From positions 1 through 35,424 of the IMG/VR virus record IMGVR_UViG_3300036860_000228: 35,424 nt of DNA; one strand, 5' to 3'. Position 1 is the stretch's first letter. Each line of letters starts with the position of its first letter. This DNA is from a virus. The translations under genes were made by a program, and so were the position numbers. Positions 7,248-14,926 of this stretch are shown here, in pieces. The notes beneath the pieces are model-generated. The model was given only the letters and a program-made list of their open reading frames with translations, was not told the origin of the DNA and made no database searches.

Positions 7248-7558
7248 AAGCGGCTGCCAGGATCCTGTTGGCCGGCGCCGTTACGGTCAACTTATGGTGC
7301 AGCTACTTCGAGACCAATTTCTACTACGGGGCCACCAAGGTGGCGACCGAGGGGGAGTGGCGGGAGTTCTTCTGCAGGTACCCGGCGCAGCGCCCTCCCC
7401 GGATGCTGGAGCGGGGATGGCAGCTGACTTGCGAGGTCTATCGGTACGAGCGTCCAGGTCAAGGTGACTGGACCATCACGACTGATTCTGCCAGGTGTTT
7501 TCCTGCGTCGGTCCCGCAGCCCAACTTTTGGTCCTATGGGAATGATTACCCAGGATAG
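7244..7558 (+). CDS. Small protein with hydrophobic N-terminus
   Basis: This 104-residue protein overlaps the exonuclease stop by 4 bases (ATGA). Its N-terminus (MKAAARILLAGAVTVNLWC) is hydrophobic after a basic start and could be a signal anchor or an atypical signal peptide; no proper lipobox or AxA site is seen. The rest is Tyr/Arg/Trp-rich. Counting Cys19 there are four cysteines, so export with disulfides is possible. Function is unknown. Confidence 0.6.
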   Translation: MKAAARILLAGAVTVNLWCSYFETNFYYGATKVATEGEWREFFCRYPAQRPPRMLERGWQLTCEVYRYERPGQGDWTITTDSARCFPASVPQPNFWSYGNDYPG

Positions 7559-7570
7559 GGGGTGGCACTG

Positions 7571-7684
7571 ATGTTCCACTGGCCGCTTGCTGAGGAGGTG
7601 TTCAACCTCTTGATGGAGGCGTTGGCGCTGATGGCGGGGTTCGGGCTTGGCCTCCTGGCTTCGAAGCTCGCGCGACGCACATGA
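7571..7684 (+). CDS. Tiny membrane protein
   Basis: This 37-residue frame starts at ATG 7571 behind AGGGGG and ends in a 4-base ATGA overlap with the next gene. A hydrophobic helix (about residues 12-31) is followed by a basic end (KLARRT), as in a small inner-membrane protein with its C-terminus inside. A holin-like role is conceivable but unproven. Its place in the coupled gene chain supports it as real. Confidence 0.5.
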   Translation: MFHWPLAEEVFNLLMEALALMAGFGLGLLASKLARRT

Positions 7685-7881
7685 AGAAGGCGATGGTGGA
7701 GCTTCGGTTGATGGGCGCCGAAAAAGATCTGACGTTTCAGAATGTCACGTTTGTCTTCGCTCGAGGCGGCATGTTGATTCTCGAGCAGGAGACGCAGAAC
7801 GGTGCCGGTACCGCAGCGAGGATTGTGCGACGCTGGCCTCTTACCAGGATCGCCTGGGTCGAGGAGTACTGGACCGAATGA
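7681..7881 (+). CDS. Hypothetical protein, 66 residues
   Basis: The start overlaps the upstream stop as ATGA and the stop overlaps the next start in the same way. The sequence reads as a small beta-rich soluble protein (LTFQNVTFVFARGGMLILEQ), with basic residues in the second half. No motif is recognised. Translational coupling on both sides is the main support. Confidence 0.6.
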   Translation: MKKAMVELRLMGAEKDLTFQNVTFVFARGGMLILEQETQNGAGTAARIVRRWPLTRIAWVEEYWTE

Positions 7882-8297
7882 ACGCCCCTGAAGGCTGGCA
7901 CATAGCGCATGCGCGCGGACTTAGGCTTGAACTGATGGCGGCAGATCTCTTAGGTCCAGGGCTGGGTCTGCCGGCCGGCGCCGTCCTGATGGACCCCACG
8001 ACGCTCTTCAGGTTCGACTGTACCGAGCCCTCGAGCGAGATCGCGAACCCCTGTCAGATCCTGGAACATCATAAGTACACGCTCTATCCGATAGACGCCA
8101 TTGTCTTTCCAGCTGTCAAGACGGTCGTGCTGTATCTGGAGCCCGGGGCACTGGACGGCAATGTGATTCGGGTATGCGGCCGGCATGCCGAGCGCAAGAT
8201 CTGGACAGCTGAGCAGTACTTCGTGTTCCGACAGGGCTGGGACATGGCTCTGGCCTACGCGGATGCCTCGAGGAGGGGCGTGGTGATCCATCCATGA
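7878..8297 (+). CDS. Hypothetical protein, 139 residues
   Basis: ATG 7878 overlaps the previous stop (ATGA); a longer frame upstream would run through the previous gene and is rejected. The product is a soluble mixed alpha/beta protein with three cysteines and no signal peptide, membrane helix or catalytic motif that I recognise. It is coupled to the next gene by another ATGA at 8294. Confidence 0.6.
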   Translation: MNAPEGWHIAHARGLRLELMAADLLGPGLGLPAGAVLMDPTTLFRFDCTEPSSEIANPCQILEHHKYTLYPIDAIVFPAVKTVVLYLEPGALDGNVIRVCGRHAERKIWTAEQYFVFRQGWDMALAYADASRRGVVIHP

Positions 8298-8446
8298 AGC
8301 CGATCAAACGGACTCAGAACCGTCGCACCGAGGCCCGCCAGGAGCGCGCGCTCGAGCGCCTGGAGGCTCAGGTAGCGGCCGGCCAGGAGAACGAGCGAGT
8401 CGCCAGTGAGATCGCGACCCTCAAGGCGAAGCTGGGAAAGATATGA
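8294..8446 (+). CDS. Small charged helical protein
   Basis: This 50-residue frame is bounded by ATGA overlaps on both sides. It is an Arg/Lys/Glu-rich helix with heptad spacing (residues 12-48), so probably a short coiled coil. No membrane segment is present. Its role is unknown; it may pair with the Fic protein that follows. Confidence 0.55.
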   Translation: MKPIKRTQNRRTEARQERALERLEAQVAAGQENERVASEIATLKAKLGKI

Positions 8447-9051
8447 GCAAGAAGAAGTCTGGACCACCGATGCACGATCCTAGGGTCGAAGAGATCCTCG
8501 AGACCTACACGGAGCCAGAGCACCGGCCAGAGCCCCATGCTGCCCTGTCGGGTGAGCGCTGGAAGAACGGGCCGCCCCTGCTCGAGCCCGAGCTGATCAT
8601 GAAGCTTGTTCGCTACTGTGCTGACGAGGTGCGGCGCCAGGGCGATGGGCCCGTCAACGTTGCCGACATGTTCGATGCCTGGATGCAGGCCCGCCTTGAC
8701 TGGTATAGCGGCCGCGAGATGACCGTCTTCATGATCGAGACCTGGGGGAAGCTTGTGGAGCCTAACGCCAACAGTGTAGGGTTCCGGCGTCAGCCCATTG
8801 GGCTCGGCGGTCCCCGCGGCTGGCGCCAGATCGGTTGCCAGGCCTGGGAGATCGAGGATCGGCTCAACCAGCTCATCAACATGATCAGGGCGAAGATGAC
8901 GCCGAATGATGCCTACCAATACTTCGAGGAGTCCATCCACCCGTTCCTCGATGGTAACGGCCGCACCGGTAAGATCCTGTTCAACTTCCTCTCCGGTACG
9001 CTCGATGAGCCCATCATGCCCAGGAACAACTGGAACGTATCGAACCCATGA
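8443..9051 (+). CDS. Fic-domain protein (probable NMP/phosphate transferase)
   Basis: The C-terminal third holds the Fic core HPFLDGNGRTGK (residues 166-177): the catalytic His166, the acidic Asp170, and the GNGR anion-binding loop are all present, and the last position is Lys177 where Arg is usual. Fic proteins usually transfer AMP, another NMP or phosphate to hydroxyl groups of target proteins. I find no clear inhibitory S/TxxxEG/N motif. At 202 residues it contains a Fic core plus about 140 N-terminal residues of unknown role. It lies in a coupled gene chain two genes before the large terminase, an unusual place. The target is unknown. Confidence 0.8.
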   Translation: MSKKKSGPPMHDPRVEEILETYTEPEHRPEPHAALSGERWKNGPPLLEPELIMKLVRYCADEVRRQGDGPVNVADMFDAWMQARLDWYSGREMTVFMIETWGKLVEPNANSVGFRRQPIGLGGPRGWRQIGCQAWEIEDRLNQLINMIRAKMTPNDAYQYFEESIHPFLDGNGRTGKILFNFLSGTLDEPIMPRNNWNVSNP

Positions 9052-9374
9052 ACCAGCCACTGGATGACAGGACGGCAGCTGCAGCCTGTGAGTACATCAC
9101 GGAGATGATTGGCAACTTTATTGCCGGCGGCTTCTTCCCGGTGCTGTTGATCGGTATCAACTATGCGAACGAAGAGGATGCATGTCTCCGGGTCCTGGGT
9201 CCTAGTCCCGAGGTTATCCAGACTCTGGCTCGCCCGGAGAACCGAGAGAACATCCTGGCAGCTATCGGGGCCTACCTCAGGCACTACGAGACCCATGAGC
9301 CGCGGGCTGATGTCATCGAGAAGCTTATCCTTCCGCCCCGCGCCCACAAGCCAGAAGGTACCCAGCTGAACTGA
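9048..9374 (+). CDS. Hypothetical protein downstream of Fic
   Basis: This 108-residue helical protein overlaps the Fic stop as ATGA. It has a hydrophobic stretch near residues 21-38 (IGNFIAGGFFPVLLIGI) that could be a buried helix or a weak membrane segment, and an acidic second half. Coupling to the Fic gene makes a partner or antidote role possible, but nothing in the sequence proves it. Confidence 0.6.
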   Translation: MNQPLDDRTAAAACEYITEMIGNFIAGGFFPVLLIGINYANEEDACLRVLGPSPEVIQTLARPENRENILAAIGAYLRHYETHEPRADVIEKLILPPRAHKPEGTQLN

Positions 9375-9388
9375 AGTACAAGAGGTAG

Positions 9389-9397
9389 TGGTACCCT
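9389..9397 (+). promoter_or_regulatory. Extended -10-like box before the terminase
   Basis: TGG-TACCCT lies 9 bases before ATG 9407 and is followed by GAAGG, which can serve as a weak ribosome binding site. It belongs to a recurring TAnnCTGAAG-type pattern seen before several genes in this window. No good -35 is seen. Confidence 0.25.
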
Positions 9398-9406
9398 GAA
9401 GGTGAT

Positions 9407-11155
9407 ATGGCCAAGACGGTCACAACGCCCGGTACCCCAGACAACCCGATGGGCATCGGTTTCGACTATGTCGATACCTACTTAGAAAACGCTCCGTCTG
9501 ACGCCCCATTCTTCAGCCCTAGTCCCACGGTCGAAGCTTTCATCGGTTCGACTGCCTCTGGCTACAACGAGCCGATGAGGCTCTTGATGCTTCAGGGGCC
9601 TCGCGGCGAAGGGAAGACGACGGCCGGTATCCACGCGTGCGGTGCTGTGGCCGAGCGCATGGCCTTTGAAGGCAAGAGCCATCTCCTGCCGATCCGCATC
9701 GCGGTCGTGCGCGATACCTGGACGAACCTCGAGCGCACTACCCTGGTGAGTTTCCAGCAGAACGCTGACAAAGAAGGCGGTATTGAACTCAAATGGCTGG
9801 AAGGTAAGAAGGAAGCGATAGTCGACGGCATCTGCCACTACTACTTCTTCGGCCTTGACAACCGGAAGGACTGCGACAAGCTCCAGGGCTTCATGTGCGG
9901 GATCTTGTGGCTCGAGGAGGTGGCGCCGGCCGCCGAGCTGGCCACTGGCATCCCCGCGGAGTCCTTGGCTATCGGCACCACTTCGGTCAGGCAGGAGGGG
10001 GTACCGAAGCGTATTCTCGTGACGTTCAACCCGCCGGACGAAGACCACTGGATCCTGTCGGTCGAGAAGGTCCTGGAGGAAGCGAACCAGCGTGACATCA
10101 TCATCCGGAAGTTCATCATCGAGCCGGGTGAGAAGTCCGAGCATTTCAAGAGCTTGGCGCTGTCGGCTGCCAAGTTCGGACGCCGTGACATCGCAGATCT
10201 CTGGGACAAGGCCGCTTACGAGTTCGATGCCTACCGGCGCCGCAACCGCCTGCTGCTCGACGCCATCGGCCGTTGGGACCTGGTAGCTCGACTGGTCGAG
10301 GGTAAGGTCGGGGGCGTGGCCATTGGTGAGTCGGTCGTGCCGGTCTTCAGCCAGGACTTGCATGTCCGGGACGTTCAGAAGGACGGCTACATCATGCCGA
10401 TCCAGGGGATCCCAATCACGAGGTGCTGGGACGGTGGTCTGACTCCCAGTACCGTCTGGTGTCAGTTCTTGCCGAACGGCGGCTGTAACGTCTTAGGTGC
10501 CCGCACCTCCATCAACATGGGGATGGCAGAGCACATTGAGTCGGAAGTATATGATTTTCAAAAGAAGTTCAACATCATGCCGCGACGCGACATGGAGCCG
10601 CCACGGTTCGATGACCAGGGGTGGGGCCGTGGTGCAACCGGTAACTTTGACTTCGAGGACATCGGGGACCCGGCGCTTTGGAAGGGTAACGAGCAGACTA
10701 AGTCTGAGATTACAGCTACTTACATCATTGAGAACCTGCTCAATACTACCGTGACGCCCGGGCCCATCGCCTGGTCGGCCCGCCGCGAGGCTCTGTTGCT
10801 GGCCTTCAAACGGAACATCGGCGGTGCCAAGGGGCAGCCTGGCCGGCCCTTCATGCAGCTCAACCCTCGAGAGCCCAAGAAGGGGCCGAAGGGTCAGATG
10901 ATACCGAACGATATCGGGCTGTTGATCAAGGGCCTGAACGGCCGCGCCCACTATCCCGTCGACCCCGACACTGGCCGGATTCGGGACAGCGTCATCGCGA
11001 TGAAGAACGCATCCGGCATCTACTTCCAGAGTCTCGATGCTCTGGCTTATGGCCTTGCCGTGAAGGCCCCAGCCGATGCCTATGGCAAGAGGCCGCGGCC
11101 TGGTCGTTCTCCTGATAAGATCCCGCCTCCTCCGCGGAGCTGGATGGGCCTGTAG
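9407..11155 (+). CDS. terL: Large terminase subunit (packaging ATPase/nuclease)
   Basis: The large terminase powers packaging of DNA into the empty capsid through the portal and cuts the concatemer. Walker A is GPRGEGKTT (residues 64-72), Walker B with the catalytic glutamate is GILWLEE (165-171), and FNPP (207-210) fits the coupling motif. The RNase H-like nuclease domain shows acidic candidates Asp342 (RCWDGG), Asp402/403 (FDDQGWG) and Asp544 (SLDALAYG). At 582 residues it is of normal length and uninterrupted. No small terminase is recognisable next to it. The C-terminal 30 residues are a basic, Pro-rich tail. Confidence 0.92.
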   Translation: MAKTVTTPGTPDNPMGIGFDYVDTYLENAPSDAPFFSPSPTVEAFIGSTASGYNEPMRLLMLQGPRGEGKTTAGIHACGAVAERMAFEGKSHLLPIRIAVVRDTWTNLERTTLVSFQQNADKEGGIELKWLEGKKEAIVDGICHYYFFGLDNRKDCDKLQGFMCGILWLEEVAPAAELATGIPAESLAIGTTSVRQEGVPKRILVTFNPPDEDHWILSVEKVLEEANQRDIIIRKFIIEPGEKSEHFKSLALSAAKFGRRDIADLWDKAAYEFDAYRRRNRLLLDAIGRWDLVARLVEGKVGGVAIGESVVPVFSQDLHVRDVQKDGYIMPIQGIPITRCWDGGLTPSTVWCQFLPNGGCNVLGARTSINMGMAEHIESEVYDFQKKFNIMPRRDMEPPRFDDQGWGRGATGNFDFEDIGDPALWKGNEQTKSEITATYIIENLLNTTVTPGPIAWSARREALLLAFKRNIGGAKGQPGRPFMQLNPREPKKGPKGQMIPNDIGLLIKGLNGRAHYPVDPDTGRIRDSVIAMKNASGIYFQSLDALAYGLAVKAPADAYGKRPRPGRSPDKIPPPPRSWMGL

Positions 11156-11182
11156 CGCTGCCATGATGGCAGCTATGGCGCT
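11154..11182 (+). terminator. Hairpin at the terminase stop codon
   Basis: AGCGC and TGCCA pair with TGGCA and GCGCT, with ATGAT-type loop bases in the middle and a 6-base bulge. The stem starts inside the terminase stop codon. No T-run follows, so it may slow or stabilise transcripts rather than terminate them. Confidence 0.35.
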
Positions 11183-11270
11183 CCGGCCCGCGCCTAGACA
11201 ATACCTGAAGGACCTGCCTACACTTAGGAAGCTGTACCACTGGTGGTAGTTCTCCTGGAGGAACACCCAT

Positions 11271-11492
11271 ATGGCAGTCGGTAAGTCAGGGGCAAAGCAG
11301 AAGAAGATGCCGAGGGGAACGCCGACGGGCAACAAGCGTGTTTCGGCTGGTCCCATCGAGAACCTTGCGGCCCAGAAGAGCCTCATGGAGAACTTCCGAC
11401 CGGGCGATGCCAAGCGGAAGAGCCAGACGGTACCACCTCCGATCCCCCCGCAGCCCTTTGCCGCCCCCGTGGGCGAGAGGAACCTCGTATGA
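11271..11492 (+). CDS. Small basic protein
   Basis: This 73-residue protein starts at ATG 11271 behind GGAGG. The first 25 residues are Lys/Gly/Arg-rich (GKSGAKQKKMPRG), and a Pro-rich segment (PPPIPPQP) follows near residue 55. No fold or family is recognised. It opens a run of seven small, mostly basic genes between terminase and the large virion-associated proteins and overlaps the next gene as ATGA. Confidence 0.7.
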   Translation: MAVGKSGAKQKKMPRGTPTGNKRVSAGPIENLAAQKSLMENFRPGDAKRKSQTVPPPIPPQPFAAPVGERNLV

Positions 11493-11734
11493 GACCCAAC
11501 CGTGGCAGCAGCCGTAGTAGGATCCGCCCGGGCCGCAGGGTGCCGCCGGCGGCAGTAGGGTCGGCCCCCATCGCGCCTCTCACCCCGAGTCCCATGGCGA
11601 GCCCTATGGCGAGGGCTAAGAGGAAGACGCCGCTTCAGTCGCAGGCAGCCGTAGCAACTCCTATGGCGGCCGGAGCCGGCGCCAGTCCGGTCAGGCCTGC
11701 CGGCGGTCTCGGTAGCGTTGGCGGCGGTCTCTAG
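11489..11734 (+). CDS. Small Arg/Pro/Ala-rich protein
   Basis: The ATG overlaps the previous stop (ATGA). The 81-residue product is low-complexity: an Arg/Ser/Pro-rich start, three MA-type steps in the middle (PMASPMARAKRK) and a Gly/Val-rich end. It has no membrane segment or cysteine and is probably disordered. A nucleic-acid-binding or capsid-internal role fits the composition but is not shown. Confidence 0.6.
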   Translation: MRPNRGSSRSRIRPGRRVPPAAVGSAPIAPLTPSPMASPMARAKRKTPLQSQAAVATPMAAGAGASPVRPAGGLGSVGGGL

Positions 11735-11758
11735 AAACAACCCAACAGGAGAACGACG

Positions 11759-12007
11759 ATGGCAGGCAAGTTCGACGGAAAGAGCACCGATACGGCGGTC
11801 AAGCAGGTCAAGGCCGGTCTCTACGGTGAGGATCTGGCGGAAGAGAAGCGCTCAGCTGCCACCCGCGAGAATACCGAGAAGCTCAAGGGCTATGGTCCTC
11901 CCTGCACCGGAGAAGTCGGCTCCGCAGAGGTCCAGGGCCCGCTCGAGGCCATCGGCGGCGGCTCTGCCTCGGCCCCGAACTTCCCGCTCTACAGCAGCAA
12001 GAAGTAG
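11759..12007 (+). CDS. Small hypothetical protein
   Basis: This 82-residue protein starts at ATG 11759 behind AGGAG. It is Lys/Glu-mixed in the first half (residues 1-45) and Gly/Ala/Ser-rich in the second, with one cysteine and a KK end. It lacks a recognisable domain. Its strong ribosome binding site and position in the small-gene run support it. Confidence 0.65.
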   Translation: MAGKFDGKSTDTAVKQVKAGLYGEDLAEEKRSAATRENTEKLKGYGPPCTGEVGSAEVQGPLEAIGGGSASAPNFPLYSSKK

Positions 12008-12016
12008 GGGGCGGAG

Positions 12017-12178
12017 ATGCATAAGAAGAAGCTTCCGGCCTTCATGAAGGCCAAAGGGAAGATGAAGGGCGAGTCGGCTGCTCATGAGGCTGCCGAGTCG
12101 AAGGAGTTCGAGGCTGGCGAACAGGAAGGCATGAGGGAAGCGAAGAAGAAGGGTAAGAAGTTCATCCAGCAGGGTTAG
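12017..12178 (+). CDS. Small lysine-rich protein
   Basis: This 53-residue frame starts at ATG 12017 with GGGGGCGGAG upstream. Both ends are lysine-rich (HKKKLPAFMKAKGKMK and EAKKKGKKF) and the middle is acidic, a typical small charged helix. Probably an internal or DNA-associated protein of the late module; no family is recognised. Confidence 0.6.
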   Translation: MHKKKLPAFMKAKGKMKGESAAHEAAESKEFEAGEQEGMREAKKKGKKFIQQG

Positions 12179-12218
12179 GCCTGTGCAGAATCAGGCCAAC
12201 CTGACGCCGAGGGCCAAC

Positions 12219-12464
12219 ATGGCAAAGAAGCGTGGCGTGTATCAAAGGCGGCCGATGCGGCCGGTCTCGCAGCAGGGGAAGCCGGCTGTCAAGCAGCTCG
12301 GAGAGGATTCGTTCGAGACCCGTGACCTCGAGTCCATGAGGGGCGGCGCCTGGAATAAGCGAGACTCCAGCCCTTCGCTCATGAAGAAGAAGGCGCAGAC
12401 GAAGCCGAACAAGCTGTCGAGCCCGGGCGCGTATCTCCCGGCCGGCGGCAACCAGGTGAAGTAA
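12219..12464 (+). CDS. Small basic protein
   Basis: ATG 12219 follows GAGGG at 5 bases and gives the natural basic start MAKKRGVYQRRPMRP; an in-frame GTG at 12183 would add 12 residues and cannot be excluded. The 81-residue product is strongly basic at both ends and has the tail YLPAGGNQVK. It has no cysteine or hydrophobic helix. Function is unknown. Confidence 0.6.
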   Translation: MAKKRGVYQRRPMRPVSQQGKPAVKQLGEDSFETRDLESMRGGAWNKRDSSPSLMKKKAQTKPNKLSSPGAYLPAGGNQVK

Positions 12465-12491
12465 ACAGGGCCCAACCTAGGAGATCGAGAG

Positions 12492-12653
12492 ATGGCGAAG
12501 GGATACGGCAAGAAGGTGGGGAGCAGGAAGTCCTACGGGTCGGCGAACCGCAAGGATGTCGACCAGGGCCTCCGTGAGATGGCATACGGCAAGTCGAAGA
12601 AGGGCAGTGCTGTTCCGTCCGTCAAGGACGGCGAAGCACTGACGTCTCGGTAG
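12492..12653 (+). CDS. Small basic Gly/Lys/Ser-rich protein
   Basis: This 53-residue frame starts at ATG 12492, with AGGAG upstream. The sequence MAKGYGKKVGSRKSYG is basic and glycine-rich, followed by a short helix. It is too short for a firm family call. The conserved style of start and ribosome binding site in this run suggests an authentic gene. Confidence 0.6.
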   Translation: MAKGYGKKVGSRKSYGSANRKDVDQGLREMAYGKSKKGSAVPSVKDGEALTSR

Positions 12654-12658
12654 GGCTG

Positions 12659-12880
12659 ATGTCGAAGCTCTCGGCGGGCGCTCGTCAGAAGCTTCCGCGG
12701 TCTTCGTTCGCGTTGCCGGGCCGCGGTAAGGGACCGAAGGGTGCGGGCTCTGGCTCATATCCAGTTCCGGACGAGTCGCATGCGCGCAACGCGCTGGCAC
12801 GTTCGAGCGGAAAGCCTGTTCATGCTGCGGTCGTTCGAAAGGTCAAGTCGAAATTTCCGGGGATCAAGGTTAGCGGATAG
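12659..12880 (+). CDS. Small phage protein of the FALPG...HARNALAR type
   Basis: This 73-residue protein shows the ordered pattern KLPRSSFALPG, YPVPDESHARNALAR, and a C-terminal VRKVKSKFPGIKV. I know this pattern from a small conserved family found in phage structural regions and prophages, whose function has not been settled to my knowledge. ATG 12659 lies 5 bases after the previous stop, with GGG upstream. It is the best-conserved member of the basic small-gene run. Confidence 0.75.
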   Translation: MSKLSAGARQKLPRSSFALPGRGKGPKGAGSGSYPVPDESHARNALARSSGKPVHAAVVRKVKSKFPGIKVSG

Positions 12881-12901
12881 TCTCCGCAGGAGATAGAGCC
12901 G

Positions 12902-14023
12902 GTGGCGATAGGCCAGCAGGATCCGGCTCTGGCCGGCGCACAGCAGGAAGATGTCACGAACCCTCAGGACTTCAGTCCTGTTCCGCAGGGTAGTGCCAAT
13001 GCTCCCGTCTCCCCGACGCCCGAGCAGATCCGAGAGATGCAGCGGCTCGAGGCAGACCATCAGTACAACTATCGCCGGACTCAGCTGAATCCTCTCGAGA
13101 ACCAGAAGTTCCAGAAGGACATGACGGAGAGTGCCTGGGGCAAGAACTTCATGTCCCAGTACGGTATCTCGCCCCAGCAGTTCCAACAGATGATCTCTGG
13201 CGGTGATCGTAGCTACGACTATGCCGGCGCCTGGAAGCAGGGGCTGGTTCCGGAGCAACCTGGGCAGCATTGGCCAGATCGTGGGCCTGATGGGAAGTGG
13301 CTGAAGAGTCCGGAGCATCCCTCAGCCTGGATGGAGTACTACCAGTCAGTGACTGGCCAGGATCCCGATGCCGTTGGCATGACGCCGCAGAAGTACCAGA
13401 AGATGCTGCAGGGTCGGCCTGAGTCCGGTCACACTGATCCGACGCAGGGTCCGGTGCCCGCCCAGGTGGCTCAGACCAGGACATACGGGCCGCCGTTCAA
13501 CGGACCCACGGAACCGCCGGCCGAAGATCGATATCGGGCGAGTTATCGTCCGGCTATCGGTAGTCCCGAGAGCGAGGCCATCGGGAACTTGGGCAAGACG
13601 AAGCAGCCGCCGAAGCCTGTTCAGGAGCCTGAAGGGAAGCCGCCGGCGCGCCCCACACGAGATCCGCGGAAGGCAGCGGCTGAGGCCGGTGCTGAGATCG
13701 CGCAGAAGTATCTTTCGCAGGCTGGGGGAGATAACAAGCGTGCTCTTGGCTGGATGCTTCGTGACATTCAGCAGGATCCGCAGAAAGTCGTTGGGGAGAT
13801 TGCTGACGTCGTGAAGGGCAAACAGGTCGCATGGGGTCCGTTCGGCCGCAAGGACAAGACCGACGCCGAGCTGATGGAAGAGAATCGAAAGAAGGAAGAG
13901 GCGGCCAAGAATCCGACAGTGGTGCCGGCTCAACCGACTAAGAAGAAGACGTTCGACGAGATCCTTGAGGACGCCAATAAGGGTGTGCCACAGAAGAGCC
14001 AATACATGAATCCGAGGAGCTAA
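12902..14023 (+). CDS. Virion-associated protein with DYAGAW/HWPDR segment
   Basis: The start is probably GTG 12902 behind AGGAG. The 373-residue protein is Gln/Pro/Lys-rich. Around residues 100-145 it carries YDYAGAWKQGL, then HWPDRGPDGKWLKSPEHP and WMEYY. This segment type, DYDxRGAWxxG followed by HWPDxxKxPxHP, recurs in many phage late-region proteins. The remainder is low-complexity and helical (AAAEAGAEIAQKYL). It precedes more large disordered proteins, so a capsid-internal or ejection function is plausible. Confidence 0.75.
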   Translation: MAIGQQDPALAGAQQEDVTNPQDFSPVPQGSANAPVSPTPEQIREMQRLEADHQYNYRRTQLNPLENQKFQKDMTESAWGKNFMSQYGISPQQFQQMISGGDRSYDYAGAWKQGLVPEQPGQHWPDRGPDGKWLKSPEHPSAWMEYYQSVTGQDPDAVGMTPQKYQKMLQGRPESGHTDPTQGPVPAQVAQTRTYGPPFNGPTEPPAEDRYRASYRPAIGSPESEAIGNLGKTKQPPKPVQEPEGKPPARPTRDPRKAAAEAGAEIAQKYLSQAGGDNKRALGWMLRDIQQDPQKVVGEIADVVKGKQVAWGPFGRKDKTDAELMEENRKKEEAAKNPTVVPAQPTKKKTFDEILEDANKGVPQKSQYMNPRS

Positions 14024-14026
14024 GCG

Positions 14027-14926
14027 ATGGCTGAATCACTAGGTGGCGAAGGGCTGACACAGACGGGCGGCGGCGGCATGCCTATCGGGCAAGTCGCGCA
14101 GCCTTCACAGGACGTCGCGAACAACGCGATGCAGCCGGAGTCTCTCTCGACCTACTACCAGGGTGGCGGTGGATCTGCCGGTATCGATGCGAGCGGTCGC
14201 AGCTACTTCACGCCGCAGGGTGGTACTCCGGAGAATCTCATGACGTCCCCCGGCGCTGTCCAGGCCGGCCTCATCGGAACAGCTACCCCATCGGGCGCTG
14301 CGAATCCATCGTTGGCGCCCCAGGGTGTACTGCCTCCAGGTCCAGGTCAGGCTGGAGAGGCCGCGGCTGCCCAGACGCTCGCGCAGGGTCAGGCTGCTCC
14401 ATCGCCGGCCGCTCCTCCTCCGGCTGCTCCAGAAGCGCCGATAGCCCCTACAGCCCCCCCGGCCCCAACGAACATTCAGCAGCTCTGGCCGGAAGGACAG
14501 ACTGGCACCGGTGTACCGACCGGGTGGAACACCATCCAGAAGGCTAATCCGACGGGCTCGGGCGGTGCTATCAGCTACATCGTGAGTCCCGATCAGCAGA
14601 CCGTCTACGAGTACAACCCGGAGACCGGTGCGATCAATCCGGCGATGGGCGGTATGGAAGCGTTGGCTGGCATGCAGGACTATGTGGCTCCTGCGGTGAC
14701 GGCGCCCACTGGGCAGATTGGCACTCTCGCGACCAATACGCTGGTGGTTCCGCCGCCGCCGGCGCCATACGAGTATGCGCCGCAGCCGGACTACTACAGC
14801 TACCAGAACATCGGCGGTGTTGCTGAAGGTAGTCCGAGCGGTCCAGCAGCAAGTGGTGAGAGCAGTGGAGGCGAAGGTGGCGGAGGTGGTGGAGGCGGCG
14901 AAGGTGGTGGAGGCGGCGACTTCTAA
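14027..14926 (+). CDS. Low-complexity protein with Gly/Glu C-terminal tail
   Basis: This 299-residue protein starts at ATG 14027 behind GAGGAG. It is Ala/Pro/Gly/Gln-rich throughout, with a Pro/Ala region near residues 125-150 and a tyrosine-containing part (residues 245-265). The last 30 residues are an uninterrupted Gly/Glu tract. It ends exactly one base before the Hint-domain gene. It is probably a disordered virion-associated protein; no domain is recognised. Confidence 0.7.
   Translation: MAESLGGEGLTQTGGGGMPIGQVAQPSQDVANNAMQPESLSTYYQGGGGSAGIDASGRSYFTPQGGTPENLMTSPGAVQAGLIGTATPSGAANPSLAPQGVLPPGPGQAGEAAAAQTLAQGQAAPSPAAPPPAAPEAPIAPTAPPAPTNIQQLWPEGQTGTGVPTGWNTIQKANPTGSGGAISYIVSPDQQTVYEYNPETGAINPAMGGMEALAGMQDYVAPAVTAPTGQIGTLATNTLVVPPPPAPYEYAPQPDYYSYQNIGGVAEGSPSGPAASGESSGGEGGGGGGGGEGGGGGDF

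Noticed and set aside
9407-11155. Intein or intron in the terminase gene
   Set aside because: Motifs run in normal order and length with no insertion or frameshift.
11163-11249. 28-residue frame after the terminase
   Set aside because: It starts inside the hairpin at the terminase stop and has no ribosome binding site; support is too weak to call a gene.
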